Part shown: piece by piece, positions 9,510 to 17,557 of the stretch
How the letters are laid out: every line of letters begins with the position of its first letter
Numbering within the stretch: position 1 is the stretch's first letter
Assembly (NCBI GenBank): GCA_017849615.1
Contig: JAFIGS010000014.1
Span: 1 to 64,000, forward strand
DNA: 64,000 nucleotides
Direction of reading: 5' to 3'
Source: Pseudolabrys sp.
GTDB taxonomy: Bacteria > Pseudomonadota > Alphaproteobacteria > Rhizobiales > Xanthobacteraceae
Notes under the pieces: generated by a model
Told to the model about the DNA's origin: nothing
What the model saw: the letters and a program-made list of their open reading frames with translations, nothing else
Databases searched by the model: none
Made by a program: the position numbers and the translations under genes

Positions 9510-9839
9510 CTACTGCTGGATCGTGCGCAGATAGGCGACGACGGCGTTGGCATCGTCGTCGTTGAAGGTGAATTCCGGCATATCGGGATGCGACGACGCC
9601 AGCCCCTGACGCAGCTTGCGTGCGAAGCCATCGAGGTCGAAACTCTCGCCGATGACGCGGAAGGGCGGCGCGGCGCGATGCGGGCTCGTGTCGAGCTTGT
9701 CGATCGCGTGACAGTTCGCGCAGTTTTCCTTGAGCAAGGCGCGGCCGCGTTCGGCCGGCTCCTGGGCGCGAGCACTGGCGGAGGCCGTGACGAGCACAGC
9801 GGCGGAAAAGGCGGCGAGAATGTGTCGTGCGTGGCTCAT
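9510..9839 (-). CDS. small class I cytochrome c
   Basis: 109 aa from the chosen start MSHARH at 9839. The frame opens 22 codons earlier, but those residues are basic and precede a clear signal peptide. After the signal peptide (about 1-26, ...ASARA) a single heme-attachment motif CANCH is present. A Met in HPDMPEF is a candidate sixth heme ligand, and the domain closes with the typical VVAYLRTIQ helix. It is a periplasmic electron carrier with unknown partner, convergent with the reductase (6 bp apart) and downstream of hutX. Confidence 0.85.
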   Translation of the reverse strand: MSHARHILAAFSAAVLVTASASARAQEPAERGRALLKENCANCHAIDKLDTSPHRAAPPFRVIGESFDLDGFARKLRQGLASSHPDMPEFTFNDDDANAVVAYLRTIQQ

Positions 9840-9867
9840 GGCGACGACACGTCTAGCAGAAAGACCG

Positions 9868-9898
9868 GCCGCCGCCTTGACCTTTGTCAGGCGGCGGC
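9868..9898. terminator. strong GC hairpin between hutX and cytochrome c
   Basis: GCCGCCGCC (9868-9876) pairs with GGCGGCGGC (9890-9898), extended by TGAC/GTCA around a CTTT loop with one bulged T. The stem is strong. The sequence after it on the minus strand (CGGTCTTTC) is only weakly T-rich, so it is a likely but not classical terminator of the hmuR-hmuQ-hutX transcript. Confidence 0.4.
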
Positions 9899-9943
9899 GT
9901 GGCATTTTTCAGACGCGTTTTCTTAACGCGAAAACGCTACGTT

Positions 9944-10465
9944 TCAGCACATTCTGTCGGCAAGCTTGCGGAACGCCGCAAGCTGATCGGGCAGCAGTTC
10001 GCGCTTGTCGTCGCGGCCGACGAAGATCTTGAACATGATGCCGCCGTCGCGGTTGAACAGCAGGATCGACGCCGACAGCCGTCCGAAGAACGGCCGCTCC
10101 ATGAAGCAGATGCCGGCGCAACGCTCGGCGCGCAGGTGGCCGTGCAGGCCCTTGGCGCCGGAGAGATTGTAGTAGTTGCGCGCTTCCGAGCCCGGCGGGA
10201 TGGGGCCGCCGAACTCGAAGATGCCGTCGTCGGTGTGGACGATGAAGGTGACATCGCCCCAGGTGGCGACATCGCCCATCACCTCGACGAAAGCCGCCGT
10301 GGTGGTGAAATCGCCTTTGGCGAAGCGGATCATCGAAGCGGGCATCGCCTCGACGACGTCGCGGCAGGTGACGCCGTTTTCGTCGGCGAATGTTTCAATG
10401 ACGACGCCCGGCTCGGCTTCGAGTTTAGCCTTGAGGTCGGGCGCCGCCGTCATGGTGCTGGACAT
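9944..10465 (-). CDS. hutX: heme utilisation cytosolic carrier HutX/HugX family
   Basis: A 173-aa protein of the HutX/HugX/HuvX family, cytoplasmic heme-binding proteins thought to hand imported heme to degrading or using enzymes. Family-typical parts are WGDVTFIVHTDDGIFEFGG and the ARNYYNLSG/LHGHLRAERCAGICFMERPFFGR block. There is no signal peptide. It is the third gene of the leftward set hmuR-hmuQ-hutX, 21 bp after hmuQ, so receptor, degradation enzyme and heme carrier are probably cotranscribed and iron-regulated. Confidence 0.85.
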   Translation of the reverse strand: MSSTMTAAPDLKAKLEAEPGVVIETFADENGVTCRDVVEAMPASMIRFAKGDFTTTAAFVEVMGDVATWGDVTFIVHTDDGIFEFGGPIPPGSEARNYYNLSGAKGLHGHLRAERCAGICFMERPFFGRLSASILLFNRDGGIMFKIFVGRDDKRELLPDQLAAFRKLADRMC

Positions 10466-10486
10466 GATGCTTGTCTCGCGCCACCC

Positions 10487-10831
10487 TCAGGCGACGGCGG
10501 CCTTGTTGGTCTGCGTGAGCTTCACCTCGAAGCCCTCGAACTGCGGGTGGCCGATATAGAGCGGCGCGTTGCTCGAGGTGTTGCTGGCGCGGGCATGCGA
10601 GGCGCGGAATTCGTCCGACGTGGTCCAGGCCTCGAAGTTGGCCTTGCTCTGCCACACCGTGTGCGACGAATAGAGCGTGTGGTCTTCCGCTTCCGGGCCC
10701 TTGAGCAGGTGGAATTCGACGAAGCCCGGCATGCGGTCGAGATAAGACTCGCGGCTCGACCAGACGTTCTCGAAGGCCTCCTCGGAGCCCTTCTTCACCT
10801 TGAAACGATTCATCGCGATAAACTGGGACAT
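10487..10831 (-). CDS. hmuQ: heme-degrading monooxygenase, IsdG/HmuQ family
   Basis: 114 aa from ATG 10831 (MSQFIAMNRF), preceded by AAAGGGG. The longer frame start at 10888 has no ribosome site. It is an ABM-fold protein with the residues expected of IsdG-type heme oxygenases: N8, W69 and H79 (the Asn-Trp-His set). The sequence closely follows what is known for rhizobial HmuQ. It should open the heme ring in the cytoplasm to release iron. It sits between hmuR and hutX on the same strand. Confidence 0.88.
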   Translation of the reverse strand: MSQFIAMNRFKVKKGSEEAFENVWSSRESYLDRMPGFVEFHLLKGPEAEDHTLYSSHTVWQSKANFEAWTTSDEFRASHARASNTSSNAPLYIGHPQFEGFEVKLTQTNKAAVA

Positions 10832-10905
10832 GGCATTACCCCTTTGGCTGGCGCTTGCTGGCGCGGGTTGGTGTGGCGGAACTTTCAATCCGGTTGTGGG
10901 TCAAC

Positions 10906-13116
10906 TCACACCCCGCCGAAGTGAACCTTGATGGCGGCCTTGTAGGTGATGCCCGGTCCGGAGCTGGTCCACAGCACGTCGTTCTGCGTCGTGCCGTCGG
11001 TCGAGGAGCCCGGAATGGCGTAAGGCCGGTAGTATTCGTTGAAGACGTTGTCGATGCCGAGATTGATCAGCACGTTCTTGGTCGCCTGGTAGCTCGCGTA
11101 GAGATTGACCAGGTTGTAGGACGTCGACGGGATGTAACCCGCCGGCAGATCGTTATTGGCCGCGACCGCCGACCACTGCGCCGACAAGGTCAGCGTGCGA
11201 TCGATGAGACGCACGCCCGCCGTGGTGGTGACGCGCGCCGGCTGGATGGTGGAGAGCCCGATGCCGGTCTGCGTGTTGGTGCCCTTCTGCAAGGTGCCGT
11301 TGACGCCGATGAACCAGCCGCCGGCATCGTAATTGGCTTCGGCCTCGAGGCCGCGAATGCGGGCGGTCGGAATGTTCTGGTACTGGTAGTACTGCGAGAA
11401 CGTGCCGAACGGCGGCACCGCAACCGGGGTCGACGCCACCAGATCGATGTAGTCATCGACGTCGTTCTGGAAGCCGTTGATCTTGGCGCGGAACGTATCG
11501 CCCTTGGCGAACAGGCTGTCGAACTTGAAGTTGACGCCGACTTCCTTGTTCTTGCCGACCTCGGGACGCAGGTTCGGGTTCGGCAGGAAGCAGAACAGGC
11601 CGGTGGTGCCGTCCGGGCAGGTGAAGAAGGCCGGGCCGCCGCCGGTGGCATGCGCGCCGGCAATGAGCGTTTCCGTGATCGAGGGGGCGCGGTAGCCTTC
11701 CGCGTAGCTCACATAGGGCGTGACGCCCGGCAGCGGCGTGACGCCGATGGTGATCTTCGGCGAGATGCGGCTGCCGTCCGTCGTCGTGGTCGCCGACTCG
11801 AGGCGATAGTGATCGTAACGCGCCGCGCTGACGATCTCGAGCCAGCTCGCGTAATTCGCCTTCCATTGCAGGAAGCCGCCGGACACGGTGCGCCGGCCGC
11901 CGGGCGTCGTGATGTTGGAGTTGCCGCGCGAATCCGCGGTCGCGACTTCGTCACGGAAACCGTCGATGCCGTAGGTGAAGGCATTCTCCCAGCCGCCGAC
12001 CGCAACGCGCGAGGTGTTGCTGAAGTCGAAGCCGAGCGTGTCGATCTGATAGCTGCGCGGATCGCCGACGCAGCCGGAGATGTTGTTGCCTGTACCGCCG
12101 TTGCAGTAGGCGGCGCCGGACGTGCTGTAGTGATAGGACTTCCACTGGTCGGTGGCCGTGCGCGTGGCGTAAAGGCCGAGGTCGAAGTCGAACAGCCGAT
12201 CCTCGGGCCGGCTGTACTTCCAGCGCAAGGTGCCCTGGTAGTTCTTGGTGACGGAATCGTACACCGACGAGCCCTGGTACAGCGCGCGCTGCGCCGCCGT
12301 CGCCACCGGGCCGCGGTTGAACTGGCCGGTCGAATACAGATCCTCCTGGAACAGGCCGCCGAGCTTGACCTCGTGGCCGTCCGCCGGACGCACCGTCACC
12401 TTGAACAGACCGCTCGACGCCTTCAGGGCGGTGTTGCCGACTTCGGTGCCGGCGCCGTCCACGTAGTTCTGCTGCGAGCGATAAACGGCGCCGCCGAACA
12501 GATCGAGGTTCGGATTGACCCGAATGCCGGTGAACGCGGAGATGTTGCCCTGCTGGCGGTTTGAGCCGGCGGCGGCGCCGACATCGGCGCCCCACTTTTC
12601 GCCGGGGCGCAGGACGTCGTTGATGTCCTTGGTCTGGAACGACGCCACGCCGCCGATGGCGCCGGAGCCGTAGATATTTGCAGTCGGGCCGCGCACGACA
12701 TCGACGCTGCCGATCAGCTCGGGATCGAGAAAGAACGAGCCCTGCGCGCCGTGACCGGAGCGCTGATAGTTCTGACGCGCACCATCGACGATCGTGGCGA
12801 CGCGGCCGAAGTCCTGCAGGCCGCGGATGTTGATGGTGGTCGCCGGATCGTCGCCGCGATCCTGCGTCCACAGGCCGGGCACGTAATAGAAAAGGTCGGA
12901 CACCCGCTTGGGCTGGACCGTCTGGATCTTGTCCTGGCCGATCACGGTGACCGGGGCGAGCGCATCGGCCGCCTTTTCCGGCGTCTTGGTGGCCAGAACG
13001 GTGATCGGATCGAGCACCAGCGCTTCCTGGGCGACGGCGGACCGCTCCCCGAGTGTCAACGCAAACAATGAAACGGAAACAAGAAGCGCGAACGCGCTCC
13101 CGCGAAGCACAGTCAT
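10906..13116 (-). CDS. hmuR: TonB-dependent heme receptor HmuR
   Basis: Outer-membrane receptor of about 736 aa. A signal peptide (about 1-30, ending SAVAQ) precedes the plug domain with LYGSGAIGG-like NIYGSGAIGGV and VRGPTANIYG. The beta barrel ends in the expected aromatic-rich KVHFGGV. The NIRG, QNYQRSGHG and NPNLRPE segments are typical of heme/hemoglobin receptors. Starts are possible at TTG 13128, GTG 13119 and ATG 13116; the ATG is chosen because GGGGG lies five bases upstream. No tonB/exbBD genes are in the window, so energy coupling must come from elsewhere. Confidence 0.92.
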   Translation of the reverse strand: MTVLRGSAFALLVSVSLFALTLGERSAVAQEALVLDPITVLATKTPEKAADALAPVTVIGQDKIQTVQPKRVSDLFYYVPGLWTQDRGDDPATTINIRGLQDFGRVATIVDGARQNYQRSGHGAQGSFFLDPELIGSVDVVRGPTANIYGSGAIGGVASFQTKDINDVLRPGEKWGADVGAAAGSNRQQGNISAFTGIRVNPNLDLFGGAVYRSQQNYVDGAGTEVGNTALKASSGLFKVTVRPADGHEVKLGGLFQEDLYSTGQFNRGPVATAAQRALYQGSSVYDSVTKNYQGTLRWKYSRPEDRLFDFDLGLYATRTATDQWKSYHYSTSGAAYCNGGTGNNISGCVGDPRSYQIDTLGFDFSNTSRVAVGGWENAFTYGIDGFRDEVATADSRGNSNITTPGGRRTVSGGFLQWKANYASWLEIVSAARYDHYRLESATTTTDGSRISPKITIGVTPLPGVTPYVSYAEGYRAPSITETLIAGAHATGGGPAFFTCPDGTTGLFCFLPNPNLRPEVGKNKEVGVNFKFDSLFAKGDTFRAKINGFQNDVDDYIDLVASTPVAVPPFGTFSQYYQYQNIPTARIRGLEAEANYDAGGWFIGVNGTLQKGTNTQTGIGLSTIQPARVTTTAGVRLIDRTLTLSAQWSAVAANNDLPAGYIPSTSYNLVNLYASYQATKNVLINLGIDNVFNEYYRPYAIPGSSTDGTTQNDVLWTSSGPGITYKAAIKVHFGGV

Positions 13117-13230
13117 CACAACCCCCAACCCGTTACCGGTGTTTTTTGGAATTTTCGGCGGGCTGGCGTGCGGACAGGGTCCGCGGGCTGGCTGGCTTTC
13201 GGCTGCCCGAGAGGCAGCAACTATTTGCCT

Positions 13231-13259
13231 TTGTAACCACCGTGTATTACTGAGGTCAA
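13231..13259 (-). promoter_or_regulatory. candidate sigma70-type promoter for hmuR
   Basis: On the minus strand TTGACC (13259-13254) is followed after exactly 17 bases by TTACAA (13236-13231), about 115 bp before the hmuR ATG. The fit to -35/-10 spacing is good and the -10 is weak, as expected for a regulated promoter. The palindromes at 13272 and 13288 lie just upstream. Confidence 0.5.
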
Positions 13260-13271
13260 GGCATGAATACC

Positions 13272-13285
13272 GAAGTTATAACTTC
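13272..13285. promoter_or_regulatory. perfect 14-bp palindrome in hmuR-hemP intergenic region
   Basis: GAAGTTATAACTTC reads identically on both strands. It lies 13 bp upstream of the candidate hmuR -35. A dimeric regulator site is the simplest reading; which regulator is not known. Confidence 0.5.
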
Positions 13286-13287
13286 TC

Positions 13288-13320
13288 TAAACTACGAAAT
13301 AGCTATGTATTCGTAGTTTA
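13288..13320. promoter_or_regulatory. 11-bp inverted repeat, candidate operator
   Basis: TAAACTACGAA (13288-13298) and its exact complement TTCGTAGTTTA (13310-13320) flank an 11-base AT-rich spacer. The right arm overlaps the iron control element at 13317-13333. The two arms are centred 21-22 bp apart, two helical turns, suiting a dimer or pair of dimers on one DNA face. Confidence 0.55.
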
Positions 13321-13333
13321 AAACGCTTCAAAA
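13317..13333 (+). promoter_or_regulatory. iron control element (Irr-box-like)
   Basis: The sequence is TTTAAAACGCTTCAAAA. Against the rhizobial ICE consensus TTTAGAA-N3-TTCTAAA it matches 12 of 14 fixed positions. It lies 52 bp upstream of the hemP ATG in the divergent heme-uptake promoter region, the place expected for Irr-dependent iron control. The assignment rests on the consensus match; binding is inferred. Confidence 0.6.
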
Positions 13334-13384
13334 TTACAAGTAATTACATGGCATAACATATTGAATACTATAAGAGTCACGGCG

Positions 13385-13591
13385 ATGAGTGATGAAAAGG
13401 CCTCCGACGGCGCAAGCAATGCGGCAATGCGCGCAAGTCAAACGGACGGCACGCGCGGCGTTTCACTTCACGACAACCGCATCGATAGCCGCGCGCTGTT
13501 TGCCGGCGCCCGCGAAATCACCATCGCACATGGCGACGAGACTTACCGGCTGCGGCTGACCGCACAGAACAAACTCATCCTGACGAAGTAA
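13385..13591 (+). CDS. hemP: hemin uptake protein HemP
   Basis: A 68-aa protein of the HemP/HmuP family. The conserved C-terminal half is present: IDSRALFAGAREITIAHGDETYRLRLTAQNKLILTK (given here as one family motif region, residues about 33-68), with the family's RLT..NKLIL ending. In Bradyrhizobium HmuP acts as a co-activator of the heme uptake operon. The frame opens with TTG at 13361, but ATG 13385 is preferred. It leads the rightward operon hemP-hmuTUV and starts 16 bp before hmuT. Confidence 0.88.
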   Translation: MSDEKASDGASNAAMRASQTDGTRGVSLHDNRIDSRALFAGAREITIAHGDETYRLRLTAQNKLILTK

Positions 13592-13607
13592 GGCTGCGAG
13601 AAAGCCG

Positions 13608-14534
13608 ATGCACTGTCACTTCATCACGACACGGCTCGGGCTGGCCGCCATCCTCGCCGCCGCCGTCATCGCCTCGCCGGCGCGGGCCGCCACCGACGTC
13701 AGCCGCATCGTCTCGATCGGCGGCGCGGTGACCGAAATTCTCTATGAGCTCGGCCACGACAGGGAGATCGTCGGCGTCGATACGACCAGCCTCTATCCGG
13801 CGCGGGCGATGAAGGAGAAAGCCAATGTCGGCTATATGCGGCAATTGTCGGCGGAAGGCGTGCTTGGCCTCAATCCGAGCCTGATGATCGCCATTGCCGG
13901 CGCCGGCCCGAAGGAAACGATGAATGTGTTGGAAGCGGCCAAGGTGCCGCTCATCGTCGTTCCCGACTCCTATAGCGAGCAAGGCATCGTCGAGAAGATC
14001 GCCCTGATCGGCAAATTAGTCGGCGCAACCGAGCGCGCCGCCTGCCTCGCCGCGCAGGTTCACGGCGACATCGCCGCGCTGGACAAGATCCGCACCGGCA
14101 TCAGGACGCCGAAGCGCGTGCTGTTCATGCTGTCCTTCATCAACGGCCGCGTCATGGCCGCGGGACGCGGCACGGCCGCCGACGGCATCATCAGGATGGC
14201 CGGCGCGGTCAATGTGTTCGGCGAGCACGAAGCCTACAAGCAGATCAACGACGAAGCGGTGATCGCGGCGCGTCCCGACATGATCGTCACCATCAGCCGC
14301 GGCGGCCCCGCCGAACTGACCGCCGAGACCGTGTTCGAGCAGCCGGCGCTCGCCGCCACCCCGGCCGCCGCCACCAGGGCCTTCGTCTCGATGGACGGGC
14401 TTTATCTGCTCGGCTTCGGCCCGCGCACGGCCCGCGCCGCGCGCGATCTGGCGCTGACGCTTTATCCCGACCTCAAGGACGCCGCGCCGCTGCCATCCGA
14501 ACAGGCCAACGGCAAGGGCGTGTGCGCCGAATGA
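13608..14534 (+). CDS. hmuT: heme ABC transporter periplasmic binding protein HmuT
   Basis: 308 aa with a signal peptide (about 1-27, ...SPARA) and the helical-backbone binding-protein fold of class III solute-binding proteins. Recognisable parts are RIVSIGGAVTEILYELG at the mature start and RPDMIVTISRGG near the C-terminal lobe. It binds heme in the periplasm and docks on HmuU. The stop overlaps the hmuU start by four bases (ATGA), so the transporter genes are translationally coupled. Confidence 0.93.
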   Translation: MHCHFITTRLGLAAILAAAVIASPARAATDVSRIVSIGGAVTEILYELGHDREIVGVDTTSLYPARAMKEKANVGYMRQLSAEGVLGLNPSLMIAIAGAGPKETMNVLEAAKVPLIVVPDSYSEQGIVEKIALIGKLVGATERAACLAAQVHGDIAALDKIRTGIRTPKRVLFMLSFINGRVMAAGRGTAADGIIRMAGAVNVFGEHEAYKQINDEAVIAARPDMIVTISRGGPAELTAETVFEQPALAATPAAATRAFVSMDGLYLLGFGPRTARAARDLALTLYPDLKDAAPLPSEQANGKGVCAE

Positions 14535-15619
14535 CCGACGTCGCCGTCAGCGGATCGATCGCGGAGGCCGCCGGATCGCGGCTGCGCGGGCTGCTGAAAG
14601 GGCCGCTGCTGTTTCCGATCCTGCTCGGAGCGCTGCTCATCGTCGTGATCGCGGCGACGTCCGTCGGCGGTGCCGGCATTCCGCTTGCGCGCATTCCCGC
14701 CGCGCTCGGCCTTGCCGATCCGGTCGCCATGACCGAGCGCGACCGCCTCGTATTGCTGTCGGTACGGCTGCCGCGCATCGCCATTGCCATCATCATCGGC
14801 GCCTTGCTGGCAGCAAGCGGCGCCATCATGCAGGGCCTGTTTCGCAATCCGCTGGCCGATCCGGCGCTGGTCGGCGTCTCCAGCGGCGGCGCGCTGGCTG
14901 CGGCGACCACGATCGTCATCGGCGACCGCATGACGGGGCACACGACGCCCCTGCCCTTCGCCGTGCTGCCGATCGCCGCCTTCGGCGGCTCGCTTATCAC
15001 CACAGCGATCCTGCAACGGCTGGCGAGCCGCGGCCGCACCACATCGATTGCCATTTTCCTGCTGGCCGGCCTCGCCATTGCCGCGCTCGCCGGCGCCGGC
15101 ATCGGCCTTCTGGTCTTTATCGCCGATGACCGCGCCCTGCGCGACATCACCTTCTGGATGCTCGGCTCGCTGGGCGGCGCAACCTGGGAGAAAGTATCGC
15201 TGATCGCGCCGTTCCTGCTTGCCATGTTCGCCGCCGTGCCCTTCCTCGGCCGCGGCCTCGATCTTCTGGTGCTCGGCGAGTCCGAAGCCTTCCACATGGG
15301 CATCGCTGTCGAACGCTTGAAGCGCATCTGCATCGTGCTGATCGCGGCGATGACCGGCGCGGCCGTGGCTTTCGCCGGCGTTGTCGGCTTCGTCGGCATC
15401 GTCGTGCCGCATCTTCTGCGTCTCGTCATCGGCCCCGGTCACCGCAAATTGCTGCCGGCCTCGGCCATTCTCGGCGCGATCCTGCTGCTCGGCGCCGACA
15501 CCGCGGCGCGCACCATCGCCGCGCCCGCCGAAGTGCCGATCGGCGTACTCACGGCGCTGGTCGGCGCGCCGTTCTTCCTCGTACTGCTGCTGCGCCAGCG
15601 CGGACTGGCCGGGCTATGA
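14531..15619 (+). CDS. hmuU: heme ABC transporter permease HmuU
   Basis: FecCD/BtuC-family permease of 362 aa with about ten membrane helices. Family landmarks are RLPRIAIAIIIGALLAASGAIMQGLFRNPLADP (residues about 80-110) and GFVGIVVPHLLR. ATG 14531 is chosen over an earlier GTG because it overlaps the hmuT stop as ATGA. It forms the inner-membrane heme channel with HmuV as motor. The stop again overlaps the next start. Confidence 0.93.
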   Translation: MTDVAVSGSIAEAAGSRLRGLLKGPLLFPILLGALLIVVIAATSVGGAGIPLARIPAALGLADPVAMTERDRLVLLSVRLPRIAIAIIIGALLAASGAIMQGLFRNPLADPALVGVSSGGALAAATTIVIGDRMTGHTTPLPFAVLPIAAFGGSLITTAILQRLASRGRTTSIAIFLLAGLAIAALAGAGIGLLVFIADDRALRDITFWMLGSLGGATWEKVSLIAPFLLAMFAAVPFLGRGLDLLVLGESEAFHMGIAVERLKRICIVLIAAMTGAAVAFAGVVGFVGIVVPHLLRLVIGPGHRKLLPASAILGAILLLGADTAARTIAAPAEVPIGVLTALVGAPFFLVLLLRQRGLAGL

Positions 15620-16413
15620 GCGTGCTCGACGTTCAAAACCTCTCGGTGAAGATCGGCGCCAAGCGCCTGCTCGACGGCGTTTCTTTCTCCGTCGCGCAAG
15701 GCGAGACCGTCGCCGTGATCGGGCCGAACGGCGCCGGTAAATCGACCCTGCTGCGCGCGCTGTCCGGCGAAATCGCGCCGAGCGACGGCGCCGTCCTGCT
15801 GGGCGGCCGCGCGCCGCAGGCCTGGCAACCGCGCGAACTGGCGCTGCGCCGCGCCGTGCTGTCGCAGCACGTTGCCGTGACGTTTCCCTTCACCGTGCTC
15901 GAAATCGTGCGCATGGGCGCCGGCGATCGCCGCGGCAAATCCATCGACGCGATGGCGGAGGCCGCGCTCGCCGCCGTGGACCTCGCCGGCTTTCACAGCC
16001 GCATTATCGGCACCTTGTCGGGCGGCGAACAGCAGCGCGTGCATTTTGCCCGCGTGATGGTGCAGCTTGCCTGCGGCGAGGAAGCGCACGGACCCGGCAT
16101 TCTCCTGCTCGACGAGCCGACGGCGAGCCTCGACCTGCGACATCAGCTCGATCTCGTCGCGGTGGCGCAACAATGCGCCGCCCGCGGCACCACGGTGATC
16201 GCCATCGTCCATGATCTCAACCTCGCCGCGCTGATGGCCGAACGCGTCATCGTGCTCGCAAACGGCCGCCTCGCCGCGGACGGCCCGCCCGCCGTGACGA
16301 TCAATGACGCCACGCTCAGTGACGTGTTCGGGGTGTCATCCGCCGTCGGGCTCACGCCGCAGGCAGGCGCGCCCTTCGTGCTGCCGCACCGCGCAGAGCG
16401 GCTGCGCGCCTGA
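15616..16413 (+). CDS. hmuV: heme ABC transporter ATP-binding protein HmuV
   Basis: ABC ATPase of 265 aa, the motor of HmuTUV. Walker A is GPNGAGKST (36-44), the signature LSGGE at 133-137 and Walker B at 161-166 with the catalytic Glu, followed by a switch His in AIVHDLN. The ATG overlaps the hmuU stop (ATGA). The gene ends 3 bp from the convergent lysR stop, with no room for a separate terminator. Confidence 0.94.
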   Translation: MSVLDVQNLSVKIGAKRLLDGVSFSVAQGETVAVIGPNGAGKSTLLRALSGEIAPSDGAVLLGGRAPQAWQPRELALRRAVLSQHVAVTFPFTVLEIVRMGAGDRRGKSIDAMAEAALAAVDLAGFHSRIIGTLSGGEQQRVHFARVMVQLACGEEAHGPGILLLDEPTASLDLRHQLDLVAVAQQCAARGTTVIAIVHDLNLAALMAERVIVLANGRLAADGPPAVTINDATLSDVFGVSSAVGLTPQAGAPFVLPHRAERLRA

Positions 16414-16416
16414 GCG

Positions 16417-17349
16417 TCAACGCGATTTGCCGGCGCGCTCCTTGCGGGCCTGCTTCACCGCGTCCGGCACGTTGCGCCGCATCAGATCGAGCAGATACTC
16501 GGCGGCCGGTGTCAGCGGCAGACCGGCGCGGCGGATGGTAACGATCGACGGCGCGCGCAGACTCTCGCGGATCGGGATGCGCTCGAGCTGGTCGCCGACC
16601 CACGGCGATTGAATCCACTGGATCGGCACCATCGCCAGCAGATCCGACGCGGCGAGCGACGACATCAAGGTGAGCGCCGATTGGCTGCGGAGCGCGATCT
16701 TCGGCGGCGGCACCTCGAAGCGGCTGAAGAGCTCGCTGAACTCTTCCTCCGCCTTGAAGGTGACCGACGTTGTCGCCCATTCGGCGTCGACAAGCTGCGA
16801 CAGCGAACGCGCGCCGCCGAGCGGATGACCCTTGCGGCCGAGCACGATACGGACATTCTCGAACAGCAATTCCTGCACGAGATCGCCGGGCGGCGCCTGC
16901 ACCGGCTCGGGACCGACATAGAAATCCATGCTGCCGTCGCGCAGCGCATTCTCCAGGGTCGTGTACCAGCCCTCGATGAGATGGAGTTGCACATTGGGAT
17001 AGCGCGCTCGAAACAGCGACAGCGCCTTTGGCAGCAACGCCGTCAGCGCCACCATCGACAGGCCGGCGACGACTTCGCCGCGCGTGCCCCCATGCAGCTG
17101 CTCGACCTCCTCGCGGGCGCGGCGCACTTCGCTCAGCACGGCATTGGCGCGGCGCACGAAGGCGGCGCCCATCGGCGTCAGCACCATGCCGCGCGCGCGC
17201 CGCTCGAACAAAGGCGCGCCGAGCTCGCGCTCGAGATCGCGCACGCTGCGCGTCAGCGCCGGCTGGGCGAGATCGAGATGGCGGGCGGCGGCGCGCAAAC
17301 TGCCGCGCTCGGCCACCGCCACGATGTCGCGCAACTGATTCAGCTTCAT
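16417..17349 (-). CDS. LysR-family transcriptional regulator
   Basis: 310 aa from ATG 17349 (MKLNQLRDIV). The open frame runs much further upstream, but this start gives a classical LysR N-terminus with the winged helix-turn-helix at about 5-63 (ERGSLRAAARHLDLAQPALTRSV). The effector-binding domain follows (about 90-295). It is transcribed away from the FAD hydroxylase gene across a 208-bp region with two GATACC/GGTATC inverted repeats. It therefore probably controls the hydroxylase-TRAP genes in response to an aromatic acid. Confidence 0.9.
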   Translation of the reverse strand: MKLNQLRDIVAVAERGSLRAAARHLDLAQPALTRSVRDLERELGAPLFERRARGMVLTPMGAAFVRRANAVLSEVRRAREEVEQLHGGTRGEVVAGLSMVALTALLPKALSLFRARYPNVQLHLIEGWYTTLENALRDGSMDFYVGPEPVQAPPGDLVQELLFENVRIVLGRKGHPLGGARSLSQLVDAEWATTSVTFKAEEEFSELFSRFEVPPPKIALRSQSALTLMSSLAASDLLAMVPIQWIQSPWVGDQLERIPIRESLRAPSIVTIRRAGLPLTPAAEYLLDLMRRNVPDAVKQARKERAGKSR

Positions 17350-17366
17350 TGGCTCTGTCCGGCTCC

Positions 17367-17430
17367 GATACCATTTTGGTATCACCCGGACGCATCTCAC
17401 ATCTATCGGTGATACCTGTCCAGCGGTATC
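17367..17430. promoter_or_regulatory. LysR-type operator: two GATACC...GGTATC inverted repeats
   Basis: Site 1 (17367-17383) is GATACCATTTTGGTATC, a perfect 7-3-7 palindrome containing the T-N11-A pattern of LysR boxes. Site 2 (17411-17430) repeats the half-sites GATACC and GGTATC with eight bases between. They lie 18 bp from the lysR start and 128 bp from the hydroxylase start. A strong recognition site plus a second activation site is the normal layout for LysR regulators. Confidence 0.65.
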
Positions 17431-17557
17431 GCTTGAAGGAACAGAACAACGAAAGCTGCGGGACGAAACCTGAGGGCAACGGAAAGACGGCTGTTTGCCG
17501 TGCCTTATCCGGAACGTCCCGGCCGGTCCCGCCACGGGTGAGGGAAGCCGGGACGCC

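Noticed and set aside
10855-12564. Long plus-strand open frame (569 codons) inside hmuR
   Set aside because: It is opposite a full TonB receptor and has shadow-frame composition; no ribosome site or motif supports it.
13361-13384. TTG at 13361 as start of hemP
   Set aside because: It adds eight residues without conserved content and lies within the probable promoter; ATG 13385 gives the usual length.
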